Source: an uncultured Algibacter sp. (GTDB lineage Bacteria; Bacteroidota; Bacteroidia; Flavobacteriales; Flavobacteriaceae). Taken from it: a stretch of 64,000 nucleotides of DNA. The notes beneath the pieces are model-generated. The model searched no databases. It was given only the letters and a program-made list of their open reading frames with translations, and was not told the DNA's origin. Each line of letters starts with the position of its first letter. The first letter of the stretch is position 1. Positions 36,585 to 45,519 of the stretch are shown here, in pieces. A program made the translations under genes and the position numbers. The DNA lies in assembly GCF_947487605.1 (NCBI RefSeq), contig NZ_CANKXK010000013.1, positions 18,429 to 82,428 on the forward strand, in the 5' to 3' direction.

Positions 36585-37385
36585 GTGCAAAAGCTCAAAT
36601 ATTTAACAATTCTATTTTTAGTATTCAATTTTCAAATGGTTTTCTCACAATCAATTGAAATAAATGGGCGCATTATTAGTGAATCTAATATTGAAAACAT
36701 TCACGTCATAAATAAAACAAAACAACTTTTTACTACTTCCAATAAAGAAGGTAATTTTACAATTAATGTGAGTCTGAATGATACATTACAATTTTCATCA
36801 ATTCAACATAAAACACGTTTAGTAACAATTAATGAACTTATAATTGCAAACAAAAATATTTTAGTAAATCTTGAAGCCCAGGTTAACGAACTAGATGAGG
36901 TGTTAGTAGGCAAAATACTTACAGGCGATTTAATGTCTGACATTAAAAATGTAGAAGGTAATCCACCAATAAACTTCTACGATCTTGGTATTCCTGGGTA
37001 TACAGGTAAAATTGCTACACAAAGTGAAAGGCGATTAAGTGAAGCTGGAGAGTTTAAACCAAAAATGTTGGTTGGTATATTATTAGGAGGAGGTTCGCTA
37101 GACCCCATAATAAATGGACTTTCAGGAAGAACAAAAATGCTAAAAAACAGAGTAGAAATTGAAACGAAAGAAGGCTTAATGCAAAGTATTAAAGCACGAT
37201 TAGGAAAGGATTTTTTAGCATCAAACCCTTTAGAAGACAATGAAGTTGCAGATTTTTTTTATTTCTGTACAGATGACGCAAATTTTATAAAGCATTGTAA
37301 GAACCAAACAGATTTTCAAATACTTATATTTTTAAGAATGAAATACAGACAGTATCAAGAAAACAAAAGAGTACCTCAAGATTAA
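36585..37385 (+). CDS. Exported protein with carboxypeptidase-like regulatory domain (paralogue 2)
   Basis: A 266-residue paralogue of the preceding gene with a GTG start. It has a signal peptide (ends MVFSQS), the regulatory beta-sandwich (INGRIISESNIENIHVINKTK, then NFTINVSLNDTLQFSSIQHK) and the same C-terminal region (RLGKDFLASNPLEDNEVADFFYFC). Conserved NELDEV(L/I)V-type linkers occur in both. Function unknown; tandem duplication with strong divergence. Confidence 0.8.
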   Translation: MQKLKYLTILFLVFNFQMVFSQSIEINGRIISESNIENIHVINKTKQLFTTSNKEGNFTINVSLNDTLQFSSIQHKTRLVTINELIIANKNILVNLEAQVNELDEVLVGKILTGDLMSDIKNVEGNPPINFYDLGIPGYTGKIATQSERRLSEAGEFKPKMLVGILLGGGSLDPIINGLSGRTKMLKNRVEIETKEGLMQSIKARLGKDFLASNPLEDNEVADFFYFCTDDANFIKHCKNQTDFQILIFLRMKYRQYQENKRVPQD

Positions 37386-37445
37386 TATTTTTTTGGAATG
37401 CTTTTTGAATAATCTAAATAATTACTTTAGCAAAAATATTATTAA

Positions 37446-37949
37446 ATGAAATTTTTCAAACCATTTTTATTCCTACTTATAGTACCACTTTTTGCATTTA
37501 CGGTTTTCCATAAGTACTATATGAGCGTTACGCAAATAGAGTACATTGAGGATAAACAATCTGTACAATTAATTACGAGAATTTTTATTGATGATTTTGA
37601 AAAATTACTAAGAGAACGCTATGATGAATCTATAACACTTGCAGATAAAGACGAACCAGCAACCGTTGATTTGTACATAGAAAGATACCTAAGTGAGAAA
37701 ATCAAAATTAAAATTAACAATAAAGATACAGACCTTATATTTATTGGTAAAGAGTACGATATAGATATTGTAAGGTGCTATCTAGAAATTGAAGACGTAG
37801 ATAAAATAAATTCTTTTGAAATTTCCAACCAAGTTTTGTTCGATGTATTCGAAGAACAAAAAAACATAATTAAAACAGATATTAATTCAAAACAAAAAAG
37901 TTTTATCCTCATTTCACAGGATAATACAGCCATGTTAAATTTTAATTAA
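37446..37949 (+). CDS. DUF6702 family exported protein
   Basis: A 167-residue protein with an N-terminal hydrophobic signal and the family start HKYYMSVTQIEYIEDKQSVQL, then TRIFIDDFEKLLRERYD and CYLEIEDVDKINSFEI. DUF6702 proteins in flavobacteria are commonly encoded just before an M1 peptidase, as here (108 bases). The role is not known; a periplasmic partner of the peptidase is inference. Confidence 0.85.
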   Translation: MKFFKPFLFLLIVPLFAFTVFHKYYMSVTQIEYIEDKQSVQLITRIFIDDFEKLLRERYDESITLADKDEPATVDLYIERYLSEKIKIKINNKDTDLIFIGKEYDIDIVRCYLEIEDVDKINSFEISNQVLFDVFEEQKNIIKTDINSKQKSFILISQDNTAMLNFN

Positions 37950-38057
37950 AATATAGTCTTTAATCTGTTTAAATACTTATTTTCAAGCGCTTTTAGAGAG
38001 AATGAAAAAATCTTATCTAAAACAAATACCATTTATTGTATATAATATAAAATTGAA

Positions 38058-40361
38058 ATGAAAAAAATTGCCTTTTACCTATTTTCTGTGTTATTAATTG
38101 GAGTTAACGCTCATTCTCAAGAAGAAGCTTCTAAACCTAAAGTTGGACATAAAAACACCAACAAATTTAAACAACTTTACGACGAGTTCTCTACACCCAA
38201 TATGTATAGAGCTGCTTCTGGTGCCCCTGGTGTTGCTTATTATCAGCAACAAGCAGATTATAAAATGGATATTGTTTTAGACGATAAAAATGCAAAGCTT
38301 TCAGGTTACGAAACTATTACATATACAAACAATTCTCCCGATATATTAAAATACTTATGGGTTCAGTTAGAACAGAATAAGAGAGCAAAAGATTCTAAAT
38401 CCCCTTTAATAGAAGGAAGTGGTATAGCTCCTGTTTTTCAACCAAGTCAATTTGCTACTGAATATTTAAAGCAACCATTAGAAAGAGGTTTTAACATACA
38501 AGAAGTAAAAGATACTAATGGGAAACCATTGCAGCACATGATTAATAGGACTATGATGCGTGTCGAGTTACCTAAGGCATTAAAATCTGGTGAAAAATTT
38601 TCATTTTCTATTAAATGGTGGTATAACATCAATGATCATGTTGTTGAAGATGGACGTTCTGGGTATGAATTTTTTCCAAAAGATGGAAATAGGGCTTATG
38701 TAATTGCCCAATTTTTTCCTAGAATGGCTGTTTATAGCGATGTTGAAGGATGGCAAAACTCACAGTTTTGGGGACGTGACGAATTTGCTTTGCCCTTTGG
38801 GAATTATGAAGTGAATATAACAGTTCCAGCCGATCATATTTTAGATGGTACAGGTGTACTTACAAATAGAAAAGAAGTGTTCTCCAAGACTATGATGGAG
38901 CGTTACCTAAAGGCAAAAAAATCCTATACTGAACCTGTGTTAATTGTTACCCAAGAGGAAGCTGAAGTTGCAGAAAAAGGGTTTTCGAGCGAAACTAAAA
39001 CATGGAAACTTAAAGCTGAAAATGTGCGTGATTTTGGTTTTGCAACCTCTAGAAAATTCATTTGGGATATGATGGCGGTTAAAATTGGCGGTAAGGATAT
39101 TATGGCTGTATCAATGTATCCTAAGGAAGGTAATCCGCTTTGGGAAGATTGGTCTACTAAGGCAGTAGCAAGCACATTAGAATCGTATTCAAGAATGACA
39201 TTCGATTACCCATACCATAAAGCTATTTCTGTGCATGCGGACCAACAAGGTATGGAATACCCAATGATTTGTTGGAATTATGGAAGGCCTAATGAAGATG
39301 GTACTTATAGCGACCGTGAAAAATATGGGATGATGGGTGTTATTATTCATGAAGTGGGACATAACTTTTTTCCAATGATTGTAAATAGCGACGAGCGTCA
39401 ATGGACTTGGATGGACGAAGGTTTAAATACTTTTGTGCAATACGTTGCAGAACAAGATTTTGGCAAAAAATATCCAGCAGCTTTATCTCCTCAAGACAAG
39501 CACTTTCCATCAGATAGGGGGCCTGCTCGAATGATTGTACCATATATGAGCGGTAATCAAGATTATATTGCACCAATAATGACTAAGGGTTTAAATACCT
39601 ATCAGTTTGGTAATAATGCCTATGGAAAACCAGCAACTGCTCTAAATATTTTAAGGGAAACGGTTATGGGGCATGATTTGTTCGATTATGCTTTTAAAGA
39701 GTATTCAAGACGATGGATGTTTAAACACCCAACTCCTGAAGACTTTTTTAGAACAATGGAAGATGCCTCGGCTTTTGATTTAGATTGGTTTTGGAGAGGT
39801 TGGTTTTACACAACCGATTGGGTAGATATAGGTCTAAAAGAAGTGAAAAAATATTATGTTTCTTCCGAGCCTAATAAGTTTATAAAAGATTTAGCTAAAG
39901 AAAGAGGAAGAGATGTAAGTAAATTACCACCATTAGTTTATATGGTTGAAGAAGGCAGTGAAGATTATAAAGAAGACATGCGAAACGGAACACTTTTAGA
40001 AAATGCAAAACCAGTTAATGAATACGTTATGGACAATTTTACGCCAGAAGAACGTAAAAATATTAAGCAGCCTAAATTTTTCTATAATATAACTTTTGAA
40101 AAACCAGGTGGGTTGGTAATGCCAATTATTGTTGAGTATACTTATAAAGACGGAACTTCAAAAACGGAAACATACCCTGCGCAAATTTGGAGATTTAATG
40201 ATAAGGAAGTAAGTAAAGCTATAGCATCAGAAAAAGAGATTGTTAGTATTACTATAGACCCTAATCTTGAAACTGCAGATGTTGATACCTCAAATAACTC
40301 ATGGCCTAGAGAAATTAGGCAAAGTGATTTTGATCAGTTTAAGAGTAAGGTAAAGGGTTAA
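38058..40361 (+). CDS. M1 family metallopeptidase
   Basis: A 767-residue exported aminopeptidase-like enzyme. It has a signal peptide (ends VNAHSQ), an N-terminal beta domain (KMDIVLDDKNAKLSGYETITY), and the gluzincin core HEVGHNFFPMIV followed by WTWMDEGLNTF, the HExxH-18-E zinc site. The usual GAMEN motif of substrate-binding is replaced by QGMEYPMICW, as in distant M1 members of Bacteroidota. A helical C-terminal region and a last beta domain follow. A terminator lies 20 bases downstream. Confidence 0.92.
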   Translation: MKKIAFYLFSVLLIGVNAHSQEEASKPKVGHKNTNKFKQLYDEFSTPNMYRAASGAPGVAYYQQQADYKMDIVLDDKNAKLSGYETITYTNNSPDILKYLWVQLEQNKRAKDSKSPLIEGSGIAPVFQPSQFATEYLKQPLERGFNIQEVKDTNGKPLQHMINRTMMRVELPKALKSGEKFSFSIKWWYNINDHVVEDGRSGYEFFPKDGNRAYVIAQFFPRMAVYSDVEGWQNSQFWGRDEFALPFGNYEVNITVPADHILDGTGVLTNRKEVFSKTMMERYLKAKKSYTEPVLIVTQEEAEVAEKGFSSETKTWKLKAENVRDFGFATSRKFIWDMMAVKIGGKDIMAVSMYPKEGNPLWEDWSTKAVASTLESYSRMTFDYPYHKAISVHADQQGMEYPMICWNYGRPNEDGTYSDREKYGMMGVIIHEVGHNFFPMIVNSDERQWTWMDEGLNTFVQYVAEQDFGKKYPAALSPQDKHFPSDRGPARMIVPYMSGNQDYIAPIMTKGLNTYQFGNNAYGKPATALNILRETVMGHDLFDYAFKEYSRRWMFKHPTPEDFFRTMEDASAFDLDWFWRGWFYTTDWVDIGLKEVKKYYVSSEPNKFIKDLAKERGRDVSKLPPLVYMVEEGSEDYKEDMRNGTLLENAKPVNEYVMDNFTPEERKNIKQPKFFYNITFEKPGGLVMPIIVEYTYKDGTSKTETYPAQIWRFNDKEVSKAIASEKEIVSITIDPNLETADVDTSNNSWPREIRQSDFDQFKSKVKG

Positions 40362-40380
40362 AAAGAAATAAATATGTATT

Positions 40381-40405
40381 AAAGCCGATTTTAACAATCG
40401 GCTTT
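40381..40405 (+). terminator. Terminator after the M1 peptidase gene
   Basis: AAAGCCGATT (40381-40390) and AATCGGCTTT (40396-40405) are perfect complements with a 5-base loop, followed by further T. Confidence 0.92.
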
Positions 40406-40441
40406 TTTTATTCTAAGAAAACATCTCACTATATTTGTTCT

Positions 40442-40729
40442 GTGATACAACAAGCAACATTTTTATTTATTAGTGGTGGCGAAATAGCTTTTATACTATT
40501 TATTGCTATCATGGTTTTTGGTGCCGATAAGTTGCCAGAAATAGCAAGGGGCTTAGGAAAAGGCATGCGAACACTTAAGGATGCTACTAATGATATAAAA
40601 CATGAAATCACCAAGACTGCCGAAAAAAACGGTCTTGATACTAGTGTTACTTCAGATGTGAAAAAAGAACTTAACAAAGTAAAAGAAGATCTTGAGGATT
40701 TTACGGGGTCCGTTAAACGAAAATTTTAA
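40442..40729 (+). CDS. tatA: Sec-independent protein translocase subunit TatA/TatE
   Basis: A 95-residue protein with one membrane helix (GEIAFILFIAIMVFGADKLPEIARGLGKGMR) followed by an amphipathic helix and a charged tail, the TatA layout with the conserved FG hinge. It forms the protein-conducting part of twin-arginine export. The start is a GTG at 40442. A TAnnTTTG box (TATATTTG, 40430-40437) lies only 4 bases before it, so the message would be nearly leaderless or the true start lies slightly downstream. Confidence 0.9.
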   Translation: MIQQATFLFISGGEIAFILFIAIMVFGADKLPEIARGLGKGMRTLKDATNDIKHEITKTAEKNGLDTSVTSDVKKELNKVKEDLEDFTGSVKRKF

Positions 40730-40856
40730 GTTACTACAACTATTTACAAAGCCATTCATCTATTTGTCCGAAATAGACTGCTTTTTGACGATTATTTTTT
40801 ATTTCCTATTGTAAAAAGAAATAATTTAATCATCCCAAATCAAATGTTACCCCTAA

Positions 40857-43127
40857 ATGAAAACACACCTACTAATCTGTTTTCTATCCTTAGCATCTAT
40901 GGCCTTCGGTCAAAGAGATAGAGAAATTATCAAGGAAATTGATAATTTAAATGCTTCCGCTTTAAAACACCTTAATAATAATAGGATTTCTGAATCATTT
41001 GATGAGTTCAGTAAATCTAAAGTACTATCAGATTCTATAGAAGATTCTTATGGTAGTGCCATGGCTAATTTTAATTTGGGCAATATTTATGCGATGATGC
41101 AAAACCAAGACTCAGCAGAATCTTGTTATAAAGCAATGTTAAAGGCTGCAAAAACAATTAGCGACAATAACCTTATTGCAAAGTCTTATCTAAGCTTAGG
41201 GACGCTTTATAAAAGTAAAAGGCTTATAGGTGAGTCTATTAATTACTTAGAAAAAGCACTAAAACATACTTCCATTAAGAATAATCATGTTCGTAATGAT
41301 TATGAAAAAATAGAAATTCAAAAAATACTATTTAATATAAGAATCAATCTTGCAGAGATGTATTTGGAAAACAATCAGTTTGAAAAAGCTTTAATTCCTC
41401 TATTACGTACTAAAAACGATTTTACAAATGATGTTTTAGATTCATATTCAATAGGTTATTTCAATTATATATATGGTTTGTATTTTACTAGGCAAGAATT
41501 ATATAATAATGCCGAATTAAAATTCCAAAATGCGATTACTTCATTAAGAAACAACAAAGAAGATAAAGCCCTATTTCTTTTAAGTAATTCTTATAAAGAA
41601 CTGTCTGATATTAATTATAAAGCTGGAAATAATAATCTAGCTTATACTAATATATTGATGCATAATAATTATAGGGATAAGTACATAAATGAAGCAAAAG
41701 TAAAACAAGATATTATTGCTAAGTCGAAATTTCTAATAGAAGACTATAAGTTTACTGCCGATTTTGCAGACTACAAAAGGCTGCAACAATTGGAGATGAC
41801 TAATAAAATGAAACGAATAAACATTATTATAACAGTTACTTTATGTTTGCTGTTTATTTCTCTTGTTACATTGTTTATAAGCTATACATCAAAAAGAAAG
41901 CTTGGTAATGCATTAAAAGTTCGTAACATGGAGTTAGAGATAGCTACCATAAAGGCCTTAAAATCTTCAGAGCTAAAATCAAAATTTATTTCTAACGTTT
42001 CGCACGAATTGAGAACGCCACTATATGGTGTAGTTGGCATAACATCTCTTTTATTAAATGAGAAAAAGAATTTTAGCGAACGAGACACAAAATATTTAAA
42101 ATCGCTTAAATATTCTGGAGATTATCTTTTAAACTTAGTTAATGATATTTTACAAGTTAATAAAATGGAAGCTCAGAAAATTGAGCTTAAAAATGTCTCA
42201 GTAAATATTAAATCTTTAGCGCAGCGTATAGTAGATTCTTTTGATTACAGGTTGCAAGAATCAAACAATAAGATTAAAGTTTTTATAGATGAAAAAGTAC
42301 CCGAATATATTAAAGTTGATAAAGTAAGGCTATCTCAAGTTTTAATAAATTTAATTGGAAATAGTATAAAATTTACTGACAGTGGTGTGATTGATTTGAG
42401 AATTAAATTGTTAAACTTAGGCGAGCAAAAAGTTAGCTTACGATTTGAGGTAGAAGATAATGGTAAGGGAATTCCAGAAGAAAAATTTAAAACTATTTTT
42501 GAAAATTTCTCTCAATTAGGAAATGAAAGCAATACAAACTACCAAGGAACTGGTTTGGGGCTTTCTATTACTAAAAATATTATCCAATTATTTGAAAGTA
42601 AAATAGAACTTGAAAGTGAAGTAGGGAAAGGAACTAAATTTAGTTTTAATGTTGATTTTGATATAGACCATGAAAGCAAGTCAATTGTAGATTTAAATAA
42701 ACCCCAAAGCGTAAATATAAATTCGGATAATGAGTATAAGATTTTAATTGCAGAAGACAATAAAATAAACCAGATTGTAACCAAGAATTTATTAGCCAAA
42801 CAAAATTATGCTTGCGAGATAGTTAATAATGGTTTAGATGCAGTAGAGAAAATGAAATCAAATCACTACGATCTTATATTAATGGATATTAATATGCCAA
42901 TAATGAATGGTGATGATGCTACAACAGCAATTAGAGAATTTAATAAAGAAATTCCAATTATTGCTTTAACAGCTGCCGATATAGAAGAAGTTAAACAGGA
43001 TTATGCAGCTATAGGGTTTGATGATATTATAACCAAACCTTTTGATAATTATGAGTTTTTTCAAATGATAGCGTCGCATATTCAAAATTCGAAGTCCTGT
43101 GAAGTAAAACTCGTTATTGCTTCTTAA
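40857..43127 (+). CDS. Hybrid sensor histidine kinase with TPR sensor region
   Basis: A 756-residue protein. It has a signal peptide (ends MAFGQ) and a periplasmic region with about six TPR repeats to residue 300. One membrane helix at about 322-345 is followed by a HisKA domain with His383 (ISNVSHELRTPLYGV). The HATPase domain has N box LIGNSIKFTDSG, G1 VEDNGKGIPEE and G2 GTGLGLSI. The C-terminal receiver domain has Asp677 (LMDINMPIMNG) and Lys in ITKPFD. There is no output domain or adjacent response regulator, so phosphate is probably passed to an unlinked partner. The signal sensed is unknown. Confidence 0.95.
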   Translation: MKTHLLICFLSLASMAFGQRDREIIKEIDNLNASALKHLNNNRISESFDEFSKSKVLSDSIEDSYGSAMANFNLGNIYAMMQNQDSAESCYKAMLKAAKTISDNNLIAKSYLSLGTLYKSKRLIGESINYLEKALKHTSIKNNHVRNDYEKIEIQKILFNIRINLAEMYLENNQFEKALIPLLRTKNDFTNDVLDSYSIGYFNYIYGLYFTRQELYNNAELKFQNAITSLRNNKEDKALFLLSNSYKELSDINYKAGNNNLAYTNILMHNNYRDKYINEAKVKQDIIAKSKFLIEDYKFTADFADYKRLQQLEMTNKMKRINIIITVTLCLLFISLVTLFISYTSKRKLGNALKVRNMELEIATIKALKSSELKSKFISNVSHELRTPLYGVVGITSLLLNEKKNFSERDTKYLKSLKYSGDYLLNLVNDILQVNKMEAQKIELKNVSVNIKSLAQRIVDSFDYRLQESNNKIKVFIDEKVPEYIKVDKVRLSQVLINLIGNSIKFTDSGVIDLRIKLLNLGEQKVSLRFEVEDNGKGIPEEKFKTIFENFSQLGNESNTNYQGTGLGLSITKNIIQLFESKIELESEVGKGTKFSFNVDFDIDHESKSIVDLNKPQSVNINSDNEYKILIAEDNKINQIVTKNLLAKQNYACEIVNNGLDAVEKMKSNHYDLILMDINMPIMNGDDATTAIREFNKEIPIIALTAADIEEVKQDYAAIGFDDIITKPFDNYEFFQMIASHIQNSKSCEVKLVIAS

Positions 43128-43134
43128 GTGCTAA

Positions 43135-43779
43135 TTAAAGCTTTCTACTAATTGTTAAACCATCACGAATTGGTAAAACTACTGTTTCAACACGTTTGTC
43201 TTCTTTTAAAAGTGTGTTGTATTTAATTAAAGCAGGTGTCGATGTGTCTTCTTTTTTAAATGAAGATTCTAAAACCTTACCACTCCATAAAACATTGTCT
43301 GATAAAATAATACCACCAGAGTTTAACTTATCAATAATTACATTAAAGTAATTGGAGTAATTATCTTTATCCGCATCAATAAAAACCAAATCAAAAGTAG
43401 TATCAAGTGTTGGTATAATGTTTAGTGCATTACCCAAGTGCTGATGAATTTGTTTCCCAAAACCAGATTTATCAAAATATTTACGTTGAAAATCAACCAG
43501 TTCTTCATTAATATCAATGGTGTGTAATTCTCCATTGGTTTGGATGCCTTCAGCCAAACACAATGCCGAATATCCTGTGTAAGTACCAATTTCCAAGATT
43601 GTTTTAGGGTTTGTTAATTTAGAAATCATACTTAATAAACGTCCTTGATAATGTCCACTAAGCATGCGAGGTTGTAATATTTTTTGATAAGTTTCTCTGT
43701 AGAGTTGTTGTAATAACTCTGGTTCGTCTTCAGAATGTTTTACAACATAATCGTCTAATTCTTCAGGAATAAAATGCAC
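43135..43779 (-). CDS. O-methyltransferase (COMT-type class I)
   Basis: A 214-residue SAM-dependent O-methyltransferase. Motif I is ILEIGTYTGYSALCLAEGI, the metal-binding motif is LVFIDADKDNYSNY with SGGIILSDNVLW, and the C-terminus is VLPIRDGLTISRKL. Members methylate catechol-like hydroxyls using Mg2+. Its start overlaps the stop of the ACMSD-like gene, so it is the last gene of the kynurenine cluster. A hydroxylated aromatic of that pathway is a possible substrate, which is inference. Confidence 0.92.
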   Translation of the reverse strand: MHFIPEELDDYVVKHSEDEPELLQQLYRETYQKILQPRMLSGHYQGRLLSMISKLTNPKTILEIGTYTGYSALCLAEGIQTNGELHTIDINEELVDFQRKYFDKSGFGKQIHQHLGNALNIIPTLDTTFDLVFIDADKDNYSNYFNVIIDKLNSGGIILSDNVLWSGKVLESSFKKEDTSTPALIKYNTLLKEDKRVETVVLPIRDGLTISRKL

Positions 43780-44864
43780 TAGCTTAAAATTCTATTTAAT
43801 AATTTTTCTTTTGCAGCTTCATTGTCACCACACAGCCATTGAATAACGTTATTTTCCCAAATATCGTCATATTCTTTTTCGTTAATAATGTTTCTTTCAA
43901 TAGCCAAATCTAATAATTTCCCAGGATATGATGATTGTGGTTCACTCTCCATTTCACCTAAAGGGTATGGGTCGTCGAGTCCCATAAGCACTTGTTTAGC
44001 TCCATGATTACGTATCAATAACTCCAAACCGCCAGTATCATGTACTAAGGTGTCAAAGAAAATATTTTTATGCCCTACTGCTTTTCTTGGGTGATGCTTG
44101 CCCTCAAATAAATCGGGTCTGCCGTCAAAGCCTTGAATACGCCTTCCTAAGTTAATCTGTGCTAATTGTCCACCATGTGCAAAACAAGTACGCATATTTG
44201 GAAACTTTTCTTGATAACCATTTAGAGTTAAAAAATGATAAGCATCGCCGCATTGTGCTAGCATCCAAATTAAATGAAAACGCCACGAGGTATTTTCTAA
44301 TTTTATAAATTTCTCACCATCATACGGGTGAACTTCTACTGCCAGATTATATTTATTGGCTAATTCGAAAATAGGTTCATTTTCTTCATCAAAAATGCAA
44401 CGCCAAGTACCAATGGTATCCATATAATGGGTTGGGAGGCAGAGCAATTGCAAACCATGTGTTTCTACACAACGTTCAATTTCCCAACAAGCACTTCTTA
44501 TAAAACCTGGGTGCACTACAAATCCACAAGTAAATTTACTAGGGTAATCGCGCTGAATACCAGCATTGAAATCGTTTTGAAAACGTAATGCTTTCTTCAT
44601 CTCTTCAACACGGAGGCCATTACCGTAAAGTTGCGACAAATTTAATACAACCGCATGATCTAATTTGTTGCGTTCCATCCATTCAAGTTTTTCATCTAAG
44701 AAAAAACTAGAATCTGTAACAGGGCGTTTCCATCCCTTTTGAAGCATGAATTTTCGGTCTTTATCTACCCAAAATATGCCTTTTTCGCGCATGAACTCTG
44801 GAATTTCTTCTGGGTAAGGCAATAAATGTGAATGACCATTAATTCTAAGTTTGCGTTTTTTCAT
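43779..44864 (-). CDS. Amidohydrolase, probable 2-amino-3-carboxymuconate-6-semialdehyde decarboxylase
   Basis: A 361-residue metal-dependent enzyme of the ACMSD family. I take the start MKKRKLRINGHSH at 44864. The ATG three codons upstream (44873) lies inside a palindromic repeat. Metal ligands are HSH near the N-terminus, His in VEVHPYDGEKF, His in TCFAHGGQLAQINLGRR and Asp in VLMGLDDPYPLGE. In the pathway it decarboxylates the product of 3-hydroxyanthranilate dioxygenase, encoded directly upstream, giving 2-aminomuconate semialdehyde. The specific activity is inferred from family and context. Confidence 0.88.
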   Translation of the reverse strand: MKKRKLRINGHSHLLPYPEEIPEFMREKGIFWVDKDRKFMLQKGWKRPVTDSSFFLDEKLEWMERNKLDHAVVLNLSQLYGNGLRVEEMKKALRFQNDFNAGIQRDYPSKFTCGFVVHPGFIRSACWEIERCVETHGLQLLCLPTHYMDTIGTWRCIFDEENEPIFELANKYNLAVEVHPYDGEKFIKLENTSWRFHLIWMLAQCGDAYHFLTLNGYQEKFPNMRTCFAHGGQLAQINLGRRIQGFDGRPDLFEGKHHPRKAVGHKNIFFDTLVHDTGGLELLIRNHGAKQVLMGLDDPYPLGEMESEPQSSYPGKLLDLAIERNIINEKEYDDIWENNVIQWLCGDNEAAKEKLLNRILS

Positions 44865-44866
44865 TT

Positions 44867-44948
44867 TTGTCATTCCTGCGAAAGCAGGGATCTATTTTTA
44901 AAAATTATGTTTCAATGTCTAAGATTCCTGCTTTCGCAGGAATGACAA
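44867..44948. repeat. Inverted pair of REP-like repeats
   Basis: Two 27-base arms, 44867-44893 (core GTCATTCCTGCGAAAGCAGG) and 44922-44948, are reverse complements with one mismatch and a 28-base spacer. Each arm also contains its own small palindrome (CCTGC facing GCAGG). The pair fills the gap between the dioxygenase stop and the decarboxylase start. Confidence 0.85.
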
Positions 44949-44950
44949 TG

Positions 44951-45484
44951 TTAATCTATTTGTACTTTTTTTGGTGGCTGCATCACTTCTCCACAATTGG
45001 GGCAGCTTCGTTTATCTTTATCACTATAATATTTATCGAATATTTTAGGCATATCGGTTTCAATATTGTCTAGCGTAAAATCTTCCTCATATAATTTGGT
45101 GGTACAATTTTCACAAAACCAAAGTAAAGCATCTTGCACACCTTTCTCTCTAGGATACTCTATAACCAGACCAACCGTATTAGCACCTCGTTGAGGTGAA
45201 TGTGGTACTTTTGGAGGTAACAAATAAATGTCCCCCTCTTTAATGTGAACATCTTTAGGTGTGCCTTTGTCAATTATTTTTAAAATAATATCGCCTTCAA
45301 CTTGATAGAAAAATTCGGGTGTTTCATTATAATGATAATCCTTTCTGCTATTTGGTCCACCAACTACCATTACAATAAAGTCGCCATCTTTCCATACAAC
45401 TTTATTGCCAACAGGTGGTTTAAGTAGATGTCTATTTTCTTCAATCCAAGCTTTAAAATTTATGGGAGATGTTAAATTACTCAT
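44951..45484 (-). CDS. nbaC: 3-hydroxyanthranilate 3,4-dioxygenase
   Basis: A 177-residue cupin dioxygenase that opens the ring of 3-hydroxyanthranilate. Fe(II) ligands are visible as His and Glu in KDYHYNETPEFFYQVEGD and His in PPKVPHSPQR. The C-terminal rubredoxin-like CxxC pairs (WFCENCTTKL, RSCPNCGEVM) match the bacterial form. Full length. It is followed by a palindromic repeat pair and then the ACMSD-like gene. Confidence 0.95.
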   Translation of the reverse strand: MSNLTSPINFKAWIEENRHLLKPPVGNKVVWKDGDFIVMVVGGPNSRKDYHYNETPEFFYQVEGDIILKIIDKGTPKDVHIKEGDIYLLPPKVPHSPQRGANTVGLVIEYPREKGVQDALLWFCENCTTKLYEEDFTLDNIETDMPKIFDKYYSDKDKRSCPNCGEVMQPPKKVQID

Positions 45485-45519
45485 GGCTATATGTTTTGAA
45501 AATTATATTCTGTTTAAAG

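Noticed and set aside
44867..45073. Plus-strand open frame through the REP pair and the end of the dioxygenase gene
   Set aside because: It is a shadow of the repeat and of the minus-strand gene, with no family resemblance.
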